The translations under genes and the position numbers were made by a program. The notes under the pieces were generated by a model. That model searched no databases. It was not told the origin of the DNA and saw only the letters and a list, made by a program, of their open reading frames with translations. A DNA stretch of 64,000 nucleotides from Bifidobacterium sp. WK041_4_12 (GTDB lineage: Bacteria; Actinomycetota; Actinomycetes; Actinomycetales; Bifidobacteriaceae): positions 1,426,001-1,490,000 of the forward strand of contig NZ_CP129674.1 in NCBI RefSeq assembly GCF_041080795.1, in the 5' to 3' direction. Positions 26,587 through 33,974 of this stretch are shown here, piece by piece (within the stretch, counting starts at the first letter, position 1; the number at the start of each line of letters is the position of its first letter).

Positions 26587-28001
26587 GGACGTATCTGCCC
26601 CATTCCGTATCCAATCCATTTGGTCGTGGTCAGTTCCTGGAGTCCCATCGGACCTCTTGCATGGAGTTTCTGCGTGGAGATGCCCAGCTCTGCACCAAGA
26701 CCAAACATGCCCCCGTCGGTGAACCGCGTCGAGGCATTCACCATAACCACCGCAGAATCAACACGTTTCGTGAATTCTTCGATTGCCGCATAATCCTGTG
26801 AAAGAATCGCCTCGGTATGCCCGGTCGAATACCGGTTGATGTGCTCGATGGCTTCATCCATCGAGTCGACCGTTTTGATTCCCATCTTGAGCGCAAGGTA
26901 TTCAGTGTCCCAATCTTCAGCTTCCGCAGCCTGGAGTTGCAAGCCTTCGATGGCCTCGATGCTATCTGCCCCTTCGATGATGTCCTTGGAAATCGCATCT
27001 GCATGGAGTTCGACCTGGTATGTGGACAGGGCACGGGCAATCACTGGTAGGAATTCCTTGGCGACATCCTTGTGAACGAGCAGCTTCTCTGCGGCGTTGC
27101 AGACACCGACACGCTGCGTTTTCGCATTGATGATGATGGGAACGGCCTTGTCCAGATCGGCGGCAGAGTCCACATAGATGTGAACGTTGCCCGCTCCAGT
27201 TTCAATGACCGGTACCTTGGAATTCTCGACGACCGAACGAATCAGTCCAGCTCCGCCGCGTGGCACCAGCAAATCGATGTATCCACGAGCCTGCATGAGC
27301 GCGTCGGCTCCCGCTCGTCCAAATTCGTCAACCGATAGCACAAGATTACTGGAAAAGCCCTGATCGGTGAGCGTCTGGGCGATGACGCTCAGAATGGCCT
27401 TGTTGGTTTCCTGGGCGGCATGACCACCGCGGAGCAGCACGGCATTGCCCGATTTCAAGGTCAGGGATGCAACGTCAATCGTCACATTGGGGCGAGCCTC
27501 ATAAATCATGCCGACCACGCCAAGCGGAACACGAACCTGAGTGAGTCTAAGACCATTCGGCAGATTGTTGCCGCGAACCATCTCCCCAACGGGGTCAGGA
27601 AGTCCTGCCACATTGCGCACACCATCAGAGGTGGCGGCAATGCGCTCGACGGTAAAATGCAAGCGGTCCAGCAGACCCTGCGACATGCCGCCGTCATATG
27701 CTGCTTGCATGTCCACCTCGTTGGCAGCAGCGATGTCATCCGCATGCTCTACCAGCGCATCGGCAATCGCGTTCAGCAGAAGATTCTTACTCTGGCTGGT
27801 CGCCTGGGCAAGGCGCGTCTGTGCCTTGCGAGCCTTCGTCGCCATAGCGCAGACCTGTTCAAGCACTCGGGCGAACGGCACCGAAGATGACGCTGTTGAT
27901 GACATGGATGATGACACCGTTGATGACACCGTAGCGTCTGCTGTCTGCGATTGAGCAGAGCCTGAGGATGGTGACGACGATGAAGCAATCACTGTTGACA
28001 T
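26583..28001 (-). CDS. proA: glutamate-5-semialdehyde dehydrogenase (gamma-glutamyl phosphate reductase)
   Basis: A 472-residue NADPH enzyme of proline synthesis. The fold starts near residue 40 with RVLEQVCAMATKARKAQ; the catalytic cysteine lies in TQRVGVCNAAEKLLVH (about residues 285-300), and the GTGHTEAILS-like stretch STGHTEAILSQ follows near residue 395. The ATG at 28001 has AAGGACAAGG upstream and is preferred over 28100. An unusual N-terminal leader of about 40 residues is almost all Ser, Thr, Ala and Val (VSSTVSSSMSSTASSS), coded by near-repeats; it is not part of the family fold. Confidence 0.93.
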   Translation of the reverse strand: MSTVIASSSSPSSGSAQSQTADATVSSTVSSSMSSTASSSVPFARVLEQVCAMATKARKAQTRLAQATSQSKNLLLNAIADALVEHADDIAAANEVDMQAAYDGGMSQGLLDRLHFTVERIAATSDGVRNVAGLPDPVGEMVRGNNLPNGLRLTQVRVPLGVVGMIYEARPNVTIDVASLTLKSGNAVLLRGGHAAQETNKAILSVIAQTLTDQGFSSNLVLSVDEFGRAGADALMQARGYIDLLVPRGGAGLIRSVVENSKVPVIETGAGNVHIYVDSAADLDKAVPIIINAKTQRVGVCNAAEKLLVHKDVAKEFLPVIARALSTYQVELHADAISKDIIEGADSIEAIEGLQLQAAEAEDWDTEYLALKMGIKTVDSMDEAIEHINRYSTGHTEAILSQDYAAIEEFTKRVDSAVVMVNASTRFTDGGMFGLGAELGISTQKLHARGPMGLQELTTTKWIGYGMGQIRP

Positions 28002-28130
28002 GAGCCTTGTCCTTCTCTTGATGGTGTCGATTCTACGACTCATGCACAGTGTTTCGCAGCCATTAAGTCGTCGGTGGACGCAGAAGGAATCCACGCCCAC
28101 GTTATCAACCGATTGTATGCGAAGCGGTGA

Positions 28131-29438
28131 CTAGTCGATCTGATCAAGCCCAGGATACAGTGGGAAATCATCGACCAGCTTGTCTACGCGTGCTTTCAGA
28201 GAGTCCACATCGGCAGACTTGCCCTGGGCGAGCGCCGTGGCGATAATGTCAGCGACTTCCTCGTACTGCACACTGGAGAAGCCTCGTGTGGCAAGAGCTG
28301 ATGTGCCGATTCGCAGGCCCGAGGCGATTGAGGCGGGACGGGGATCGAAGGGAACCGTATTGCGGTTGATGGTGATGCCTACCTTGGCGAGCAGATCCTC
28401 GCCCTGCTTGCCGTCCATGTCGCTGTGACGCAGATCGACCATGACCAGATGCACGTCGGTGCCCCCTGTCAGCACGGTGATGCCATTGTCAGCGACGTCC
28501 TTGGACATAAGCCTGTCGGCAAGAATGCGAGCGCCCTCCACGGTGCGCTCCATACGGTTCTTGAATGCTGGCGAACCGGCAACCTTGAATGCCACGGCCT
28601 TTGCGGCGACGACGTGCATCAACGGGCCGCCCTGCTCTCCGGGGAACACGGCTGAATTGATCTTCTTCGCATATTCCTTCTTGGCGAGAATGAAGCCCGA
28701 ACGTGGACCTCCGAGTGTCTTGTGCGCTGTGGACGACACGACATCGGCGTAGGGAATTGGACTCGGATGCAATCCTGTGGCGACCAGACCGGCGAAGTGA
28801 GCCATGTCGACCCAGAATTTTGCACCAACCTCGTCGGCAATCTCCTTCATCGCCTTGAAATCCTCGATGCGGGGGTATGCGCTCCATCCACCGATAATCA
28901 TCGCTGGATGCGTCTCAAGGGCGCGCTTGCGGATGATTTCGGGATCAATCAGGAAGGTGTCTGGATTCACGCCGTACGATTCGGCATGATAGAAGCGTCC
29001 TGAAAAATTGATTTTCATGCCGTGGGTCAAATGACCGCCGTGGGAAAGCGCAAGACCCAGGATCGTGTCTCCAGGATTCACCAAGGTCTGATATACGGCT
29101 GCATTGGCCTGTGCGCCTGAATGCGGCTGCACGTTGGCGAATTCGGCGTGGAAGAGTTCTTTGGCACGTTCCCTTGCAAGGGTTTCGACCTTGTCCACTT
29201 CTTCGCATCCGCCATAATAGCGTCGTCCCGGGTATCCTTCGGCATATTTGTTGGTCAGCACCGACCCCTGAGCCTGCAGCACGGCTTTGGGAACGAAGTT
29301 CTCAGAGGCGATCATCTCCAGTCCTCGCTGCTGGCGATCAAGTTCGGCGTTCAGGATCTCGGCGACTTCAGGATCGCTTTGTGAGATTGGAGCGTTGAAC
29401 GTATCAGTTGTTGTTTGCGCGTGGACTGCTTGCACCAT
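28131..29438 (-). CDS. glyA: serine hydroxymethyltransferase
   Basis: A 435-residue PLP enzyme that interconverts serine and glycine and feeds one-carbon units to folate. Motifs include MIASENFVPKAVLQAQGS (about residues 37-54), YPGRRYYGG (about 64-72) and the PLP-lysine sequence VVSSTAHKTLGGPRSG (about 230-245). The ATG at 29438 has a near-perfect AAGGAGGA site; the longer frame to 29534 lacks one. It is divergent from thrC. Its leader carries a 10-bp hairpin just upstream of the ribosome-binding site. Confidence 0.96.
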   Translation of the reverse strand: MVQAVHAQTTTDTFNAPISQSDPEVAEILNAELDRQQRGLEMIASENFVPKAVLQAQGSVLTNKYAEGYPGRRYYGGCEEVDKVETLARERAKELFHAEFANVQPHSGAQANAAVYQTLVNPGDTILGLALSHGGHLTHGMKINFSGRFYHAESYGVNPDTFLIDPEIIRKRALETHPAMIIGGWSAYPRIEDFKAMKEIADEVGAKFWVDMAHFAGLVATGLHPSPIPYADVVSSTAHKTLGGPRSGFILAKKEYAKKINSAVFPGEQGGPLMHVVAAKAVAFKVAGSPAFKNRMERTVEGARILADRLMSKDVADNGITVLTGGTDVHLVMVDLRHSDMDGKQGEDLLAKVGITINRNTVPFDPRPASIASGLRIGTSALATRGFSSVQYEEVADIIATALAQGKSADVDSLKARVDKLVDDFPLYPGLDQID

Positions 29439-29468
29439 AGGTGTCCTCCTTGAACAGAAGAGATGTTG

Positions 29469-29499
29469 CCGCTTGCAGGCTCGTCGGGTCTGCAAGCGG
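29469..29499 (-). promoter_or_regulatory. stem-loop in the glyA leader
   Basis: CCGCTTGCAG (29469-29478) and CTGCAAGCGG (29490-29499) form a 10-bp perfect stem with an 11-base loop, about 20 bases upstream of the glyA ribosome-binding site. There is no T-run, so it is not an intrinsic terminator. It could be a regulator-binding palindrome or an mRNA-stabilising hairpin. Confidence 0.45.
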
Positions 29500-29642
29500 T
29501 GTGATGTGGTCAGTCTAGCGCCAGAACATGTCACGGGAGGAAACGGAACGGAGCACGGCCTGAATTTGCCTAGAGAAACCGTTAGACTGAATCTGTTTGG
29601 ATAATCAGGACAGGATCAATCAGGATTGTTGAGGATTCGATA

Positions 29643-31190
29643 GTGAACACATTTCATAGCACGCGCAGCAACGCTGACCAGCTCACCGCCAAGCAGGCAA
29701 TACGCAAGGGAATTGCGGGCGATGGTGGGCTGTTCGTTTCCGACTCGCTCGGCGACGTGCAGATTGATCTGGATGCCATCACCGACAAGTCCTACCAAGA
29801 CATCGCCCATATCGTTCTGGCAGCGCTGCTTCCCGACTTTACGCAGACTGAACTCGCCGAATGCATAGGCGGTGCCTACGGTCCGAAATGGACGGACTCG
29901 GGAATCACACCACTGCGTCCCGTTGCCGATGACTTCGTACTCGAACTCTTCCATGGCCCGACAAGCGCTTTCAAGGACGTTGCCCTGCAGATGCTGCCTC
30001 GACTGATGGCGAAAACCATCGCAGAGCCTTCCCAATGTGCGCAGGACAAGCATGCATCCAATCTGGATGGTGAGCGAGGTGTCTCCGCCAAGGAACGCAT
30101 CATGATTCTGACGGCGACATCGGGAGATACAGGCAAGGCTGCGCTGGCAGGATTCTCGAATGCCCCTGACACTGCAATCACCGTGTTCTATCCTCAAGGT
30201 CAGGTCAGTGCGATTCAGCAATTGCAGATGACGACCCAGCTGGGCAGCAATGTTGCCGTATGCGCTGTGAAAGGCAATTTTGACGATGCCCAAAGTGCCG
30301 TCAAGGACATCTTCGCTGACGCTGATCTGGCCACGGAACTCTATGCGGATTCGAAGACGATACTCTCATCGGCCAACTCCATCAACATCGGCAGACTATT
30401 TCCCCAGGTTGTCTATTACTTCGTCGCATACTCGCGATTGCTCACCGATCAGGTCATCAATATCGGTGACGAAGTCGAATTCTGCGTGCCAACGGGAAAC
30501 TTCGGGAATGTGCTGGCCGGGTATTACGCCATGCGGATGGGCTTGCCCGTGGCAAAGCTGACCGTGGCGAGCGACACCAATAACGTGCTCTGCGATTTCC
30601 TCACCACTGGCGTCTATGACCGCAATCGCCCCTTCTTCACCACCAACTCCCCCAGCATGGACATTCTCATATCGTCGAATCTGGAGCGCATGCTCTATTA
30701 CATGTCTGACGGTGATACCGCGCTGATTTCATCCCTGATGAAGGACCTGAAGGAAACTGGGCGTTTCGAGATTCCTGAAACGCTCAAGACCAAGATTTCT
30801 CAGATATTCTCATGCGGTTGGACCAGCGAGGATCAGGTGAAAACGTCGATTCACGATTGCTGGGAACAGCACCACTACCTGATCGACCCGCATACGGCAT
30901 GCGGCTATCACGTCATGAACGATATGGAAGCAGACCCGCTCACGCCAAGGATTCTTCTCTCCACGGCAAGCCCTTACAAGTTCCCACGCGTGGTGGGCGA
31001 ATCGTTGGGGCTCAAGCTTCCGGACAACGATTTCCAGTGCATGGATGCCGTCGCCGATGCGACTGGCACCACGCCCCCAAGCCAGCTGCGCTTCCTTGAA
31101 ACGGCTCCGGTCCGTTTCAAGGATGTCATTTCCATCGCAGACATGAAAAACTACGTGCGAAAAGCCTCAGCTCGCGCAAATCAGGACTGA
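29643..31190 (+). CDS. thrC: threonine synthase
   Basis: A 515-residue PLP enzyme that converts O-phosphohomoserine to threonine. The N-terminal signature GIAGDGGLFVSD (about residues 23-34) is followed by the PLP-lysine motif FHGPTSAFKDVALQ (about 104-117) and the phosphate-binding TATSGDTGKAALAG (about 157-170). The length fits the E. coli/fungal class rather than the shorter plant-like class. The GTG start has GAGGA eight bases upstream. It is divergent from glyA, and its stop codon is followed after only five bases by a large inverted repeat. Confidence 0.95.
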   Translation: MNTFHSTRSNADQLTAKQAIRKGIAGDGGLFVSDSLGDVQIDLDAITDKSYQDIAHIVLAALLPDFTQTELAECIGGAYGPKWTDSGITPLRPVADDFVLELFHGPTSAFKDVALQMLPRLMAKTIAEPSQCAQDKHASNLDGERGVSAKERIMILTATSGDTGKAALAGFSNAPDTAITVFYPQGQVSAIQQLQMTTQLGSNVAVCAVKGNFDDAQSAVKDIFADADLATELYADSKTILSSANSINIGRLFPQVVYYFVAYSRLLTDQVINIGDEVEFCVPTGNFGNVLAGYYAMRMGLPVAKLTVASDTNNVLCDFLTTGVYDRNRPFFTTNSPSMDILISSNLERMLYYMSDGDTALISSLMKDLKETGRFEIPETLKTKISQIFSCGWTSEDQVKTSIHDCWEQHHYLIDPHTACGYHVMNDMEADPLTPRILLSTASPYKFPRVVGESLGLKLPDNDFQCMDAVADATGTTPPSQLRFLETAPVRFKDVISIADMKNYVRKASARANQD

Positions 31191-31195
31191 TTGCC

Positions 31196-31298
31196 GTTCA
31201 TTGTGAACTTGTCGAAGTATAAACAGGAATTTTGCCCGATTTTTCAGCGGTATTTGGCCGAAAAATGCGGTTTATACTTTGGCAAGTTCACAATGAAC
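31196..31298. repeat. 103-bp compound inverted-repeat element between thrC and tenA
   Basis: The outer arms, 31196-31224 and 31270-31298, are 29 bases each and complementary except at two positions. In a + strand transcript both exceptions become G-U pairs, so the RNA stem is unbroken; in the opposite transcript they are A-C mismatches. Inside, ATTTTTC (31239-31245) pairs with GAAAAAT (31260-31266). The element fills the space between two convergent genes. It may be a terminator or 3'-end processing/stability structure for thrC, or a small palindromic mobile element; no target duplication is visible. Confidence 0.85.
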
Positions 31299-31311
31299 AT
31301 AGAACACAGCT

Positions 31312-32166
31312 TTAGTGGCGCTGCCAGCCCGGTTTCCAGGTCAGCTGCATGTCGTATGCGCTGCTCCAGAACATGTATTCGTGTTCAACGCCGGTGACGA
31401 AGATGTCCACAAGCTTGTCCTTCTCTGTTTCGCTGAGGTTTGCGGACAACCTGTCGATGGTATTGAGCAGCCACACCGAGCCTTGCCAGAAATCATCTGA
31501 AGCGTAGGTATTCACCCATGTCTGGTAAGGATTCGATCTGAGACCGTCCCCAGCTTCGAGATAGAGACGCCTGCCATAGTCTGCATACACCCATGCGCAG
31601 GGAAGGACAGCGACGAGTATGTCAAGCACGGGCCTGGAAAATGCGATCGCAAGAATGTTCGAAGTATATGCCCGAGAGAAGGCGGATTGCCGTGCATGCA
31701 ATATCTCGTCCATGGTGATGCCATATTGCTTGACATACACTTCATGCACGGAACTGCGTTCCTTCGCAATCGCAGCCTGAATCTCTACCATGCGTTCGAT
31801 GATGCTGTCATCCTCTGCCTTGGCCATGATAAGTGCGTGCACCTTGGCATAATCACTGAGATACAGGTAGTCCTGAAGCATGTAGAAGGTGAAGCGGGCA
31901 CGCGTGAGCGTACCGGCTTCCAGGTCACGGATGAAGGGTTGCTTGTATCCCTCTGCCCACACCTGGCTGGCGGCCTTGTAGAAGCGTCTGGCCATCGGAG
32001 AATCAGGCATGTTTCGTAAGGGTGTGGTGAAATCGTTGAAGTCGGTATCTGATTCTTCTTGAAGCGACCGAGGCTCCGCAATCGAAATGGTATTGGTTTG
32101 GAGAAGCGCGGGCGATGTTGCCCCGGAAGTCGATGGTGCTTTGTTCTGTGACGTTATGGTTGACAT
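31312..32166 (-). CDS. tenA: TenA-type thiaminase II (aminopyrimidine aminohydrolase)
   Basis: A 284-residue protein that releases HMP from degraded thiamine (aminopyrimidine hydrolysis). The all-helical TenA fold starts near residue 45. The active-site cysteine lies in AVLPCAWVYADYG (Cys190), which places it in the Cys-bearing TenA_C class, and GVEHEYMFWSSAY near the C-terminus supplies the conserved Glu. The N-terminal 40 residues are polar and not part of the fold. The ATG at 32166 has AAGGA six bases upstream, while the longer frame to 32505 overlaps the next gene. It is the third gene of a TPP-controlled operon. Confidence 0.92.
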   Translation of the reverse strand: MSTITSQNKAPSTSGATSPALLQTNTISIAEPRSLQEESDTDFNDFTTPLRNMPDSPMARRFYKAASQVWAEGYKQPFIRDLEAGTLTRARFTFYMLQDYLYLSDYAKVHALIMAKAEDDSIIERMVEIQAAIAKERSSVHEVYVKQYGITMDEILHARQSAFSRAYTSNILAIAFSRPVLDILVAVLPCAWVYADYGRRLYLEAGDGLRSNPYQTWVNTYASDDFWQGSVWLLNTIDRLSANLSETEKDKLVDIFVTGVEHEYMFWSSAYDMQLTWKPGWQRH

Positions 32167-32186
32167 GACAGTCCTTACATGTATGT

Positions 32187-32263
32187 GTTGCAGAAATACT
32201 GTGTTACAGAAATGCTGAGTAACAGATGGTGAGTTACGAAAATATTGAGTTACAGGATGCTTG
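32187..32263. repeat. five degenerate 16-bp repeats between the HAD gene and tenA
   Basis: A unit close to GTTACAGAAATRCTGA begins at 32187, 32203, 32219, 32233 and 32249, i.e. with steps of 16, 16, 14 and 16 bases. The last copy contains the TAA stop of the HAD gene (complement of 32250-32252). The array ends about 20 bases before the tenA start in the operon's direction. Confidence 0.75.
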
Positions 32264-32921
32264 GCGCATCGGAAAAGTCTTTCAGCGTGCCGTCCGCAGT
32301 CTGCTGGATCGCTGCCCAGTCCTTGTCCGAAGAGGCATCGTACATGGCCCAGGTCTGCATTCCTGCGGATTTCGCGGAACGAACGGCGGTGAGAATGTCT
32401 TCGAAAACCGTGCATGATTCCGGCCGAACACCGAGAAGTCGGGCAGCATGCAGGTAGATATCGGGATATTCCTTCCCTCTGCAGATCCCGTCGCCCGTAC
32501 TGCAAACGGCATCAATGTAGGGTACAAGACCTGCATGTTTCATAGCCGGTTCTCGCAGGGTGGGAGGCAGAGTCGTTGCAATGGCGAGTCGTGCGCCCGT
32601 CTCATGCAGGTGGCGAATATACGCCAAGGCATGCGGCTTTGGCTTCACACGGTGCGCATATTCATCCGCAGCCATACGATTCCATATGGCCATCAGCTCT
32701 TCGGGCGTATCGGACAGGTGGAAGCGTTCCCTGACATACAAGGCGATGTCGTGGAACTGCATGGAGGCAACGGTTTTGGAAAAGTTCTGCGGGCATTCGA
32801 TTCCCCGCTCTGCGAAGAATTTCATGTCCATGGTATGCCACACACCCATGGAATCCAGCAGAGTGCCATCGAGATCGAAAATCGCCGCCTTGCCTGCGTT
32901 CGAGGTTGACGAAATGCTCAT
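32250..32921 (-). CDS. HAD-superfamily phosphatase in the thiamine operon
   Basis: A 223-residue HAD hydrolase of the beta-phosphoglucomutase-like group. Motif I is FDLDGTLLDSMGVW (about residues 15-28), motif II is AIATTLPP (about 113-120), and the acidic motif IV is TVFEDILTAVRSA (about 170-182). It lies between thiD and tenA, three bases after thiD, in the same direction. In plants a TenA-HAD fusion (TH2) dephosphorylates thiamine monophosphate, so this gene is a candidate for the same step; but substrate choice in this family cannot be read from motifs. Confidence 0.82.
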   Translation of the reverse strand: MSISSTSNAGKAAIFDLDGTLLDSMGVWHTMDMKFFAERGIECPQNFSKTVASMQFHDIALYVRERFHLSDTPEELMAIWNRMAADEYAHRVKPKPHALAYIRHLHETGARLAIATTLPPTLREPAMKHAGLVPYIDAVCSTGDGICRGKEYPDIYLHAARLLGVRPESCTVFEDILTAVRSAKSAGMQTWAMYDASSDKDWAAIQQTADGTLKDFSDAPSIL

Positions 32922-32924
32922 GAG

Positions 32925-33833
32925 TTAACGAACCGTCTGGTTCTTGCCGACAACGGAATCATCCAAACCGTGTTCATAGAGATCCCAGAAATGGTTCGTC
33001 GGCCCATTGCCGTTGCCGAGCATAAGCCCATGCCGTATAGCCATGCTGACGTATCGTTTGGCACGCGCAATGGCCTGGTCTCTTCTATAGCCAAGCGCCA
33101 GCTGGGAAGCGATGGCCGACGAATAGGTGCAGCCCGTGCCATGCGTATTCTTCGTGTGAATTCTGGGTGCGGTGAACTCGTGGAAGCGCTCCCCGTCGAA
33201 GAGGATGTCTCTGGCGTCACCACTGGCATGGCCGCCCTTGACAAGCACGCTCAGACAGCCCATCCGCTGTATGATTTGCGCTGCCTTGCGCTGATCGTCA
33301 ACGCCTTCGATGGATATGCCGGAGATTCGCTCGGCTTCGGGAATGTTGGGGGTCAGAACGTCAGCGAGCGGAATGATCGTTTCGATCAAGCTGCCCACGC
33401 AGCTTGGATCCATGAGCGGATCACCATTCTTGGCATACATGACTGGATCGATCACCACATGTTCGGGCTGGTACTGTTCAAGTTTCTCCGCCACGGCATG
33501 CATGATTGCAGCGCTGTCGAGCATGCCGATCTTGACTGCCTTGGGTGGGATGTCCTCGAAGACGGCATCGATCTGATCCTTGATGATGTTCACGTCGACG
33601 TTGTGCACGCTGATGACGCGAGCAGTATTTTCGGCAACGACCGAGGTGATGACCGATTCTGCGAACACGCCATTGGCGCTCATGGTCTTGATATCTGCCT
33701 GGACTCCAGCGCCGCCCGAGCAATCGGACCCCGCTATCGTGAGCACGGGAACCAACTGTGTTCCCTCATATGTGGCCGTGTTTGTGGTAGCGGCATCATG
33801 TATGGCCGTATGTTCCGAGGTGTTCTCCACCAT
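32925..33833 (-). CDS. thiD: hydroxymethylpyrimidine / phosphomethylpyrimidine kinase
   Basis: A 302-residue ribokinase-fold enzyme that phosphorylates HMP twice for thiamine synthesis. The N-terminal motif LTIAGSDCSGGAGVQADI (about residues 31-48) is the substrate-binding signature, VIDPVM (about 139) and the anion-hole NTHGTGCTYSSAI (about 239-251) complete the site. A 25-residue polar leader precedes the fold. The start codon is fixed by GGGAGG seven bases upstream, which is the end of the TPP riboswitch. First gene of thiD-HAD-tenA; no thiC, thiE or thiG is seen, so this operon does salvage rather than full synthesis. Confidence 0.93.
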   Translation of the reverse strand: MVENTSEHTAIHDAATTNTATYEGTQLVPVLTIAGSDCSGGAGVQADIKTMSANGVFAESVITSVVAENTARVISVHNVDVNIIKDQIDAVFEDIPPKAVKIGMLDSAAIMHAVAEKLEQYQPEHVVIDPVMYAKNGDPLMDPSCVGSLIETIIPLADVLTPNIPEAERISGISIEGVDDQRKAAQIIQRMGCLSVLVKGGHASGDARDILFDGERFHEFTAPRIHTKNTHGTGCTYSSAIASQLALGYRRDQAIARAKRYVSMAIRHGLMLGNGNGPTNHFWDLYEHGLDDSVVGKNQTVR

Positions 33834-33834
33834 T

Positions 33835-33915
33835 GTTCCTCCCTACGCTGGTATTAACCAACAGGTTCTAAGGGTCAGGCATATGCCTATCTCAACTCAT
33901 GACGAGTTCCCCTGT
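33835..33915 (-). ncRNA. TPP riboswitch (THI box) controlling thiD
   Basis: Read on the minus strand, the sequence contains the conserved parts of the thiamine pyrophosphate aptamer in order: GAGTTGAGAT with its preceding hairpin (AACTC/GAGTT), an AGGCATATGCCT hairpin, GACCCTTAGAACCTG, and GGTTAATACCAGCGTAGGGA. The order and core bases closely follow the Bacillus tenA aptamer. The closing GGGAGG is the thiD ribosome-binding site, so control of translation initiation by TPP is likely. No separate terminator hairpin is seen before the ATG. Confidence 0.95.
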
Positions 33916-33974
33916 AACTGACAACATGTTGAAACTAACTCGCGACACAGACAATACCTGGAAAAATCAGCGAA

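Noticed and set aside
31196..31298. Insertion sequence or transposase remnant at the inverted repeat after thrC
   Set aside because: No transposase frame and no flanking target duplication; only a structured repeat can be claimed.
32970..33857. 295-codon + strand frame opposite thiD and running through the TPP riboswitch
   Set aside because: ThiD motifs and the riboswitch on the minus strand are unambiguous; the frame has no motif.
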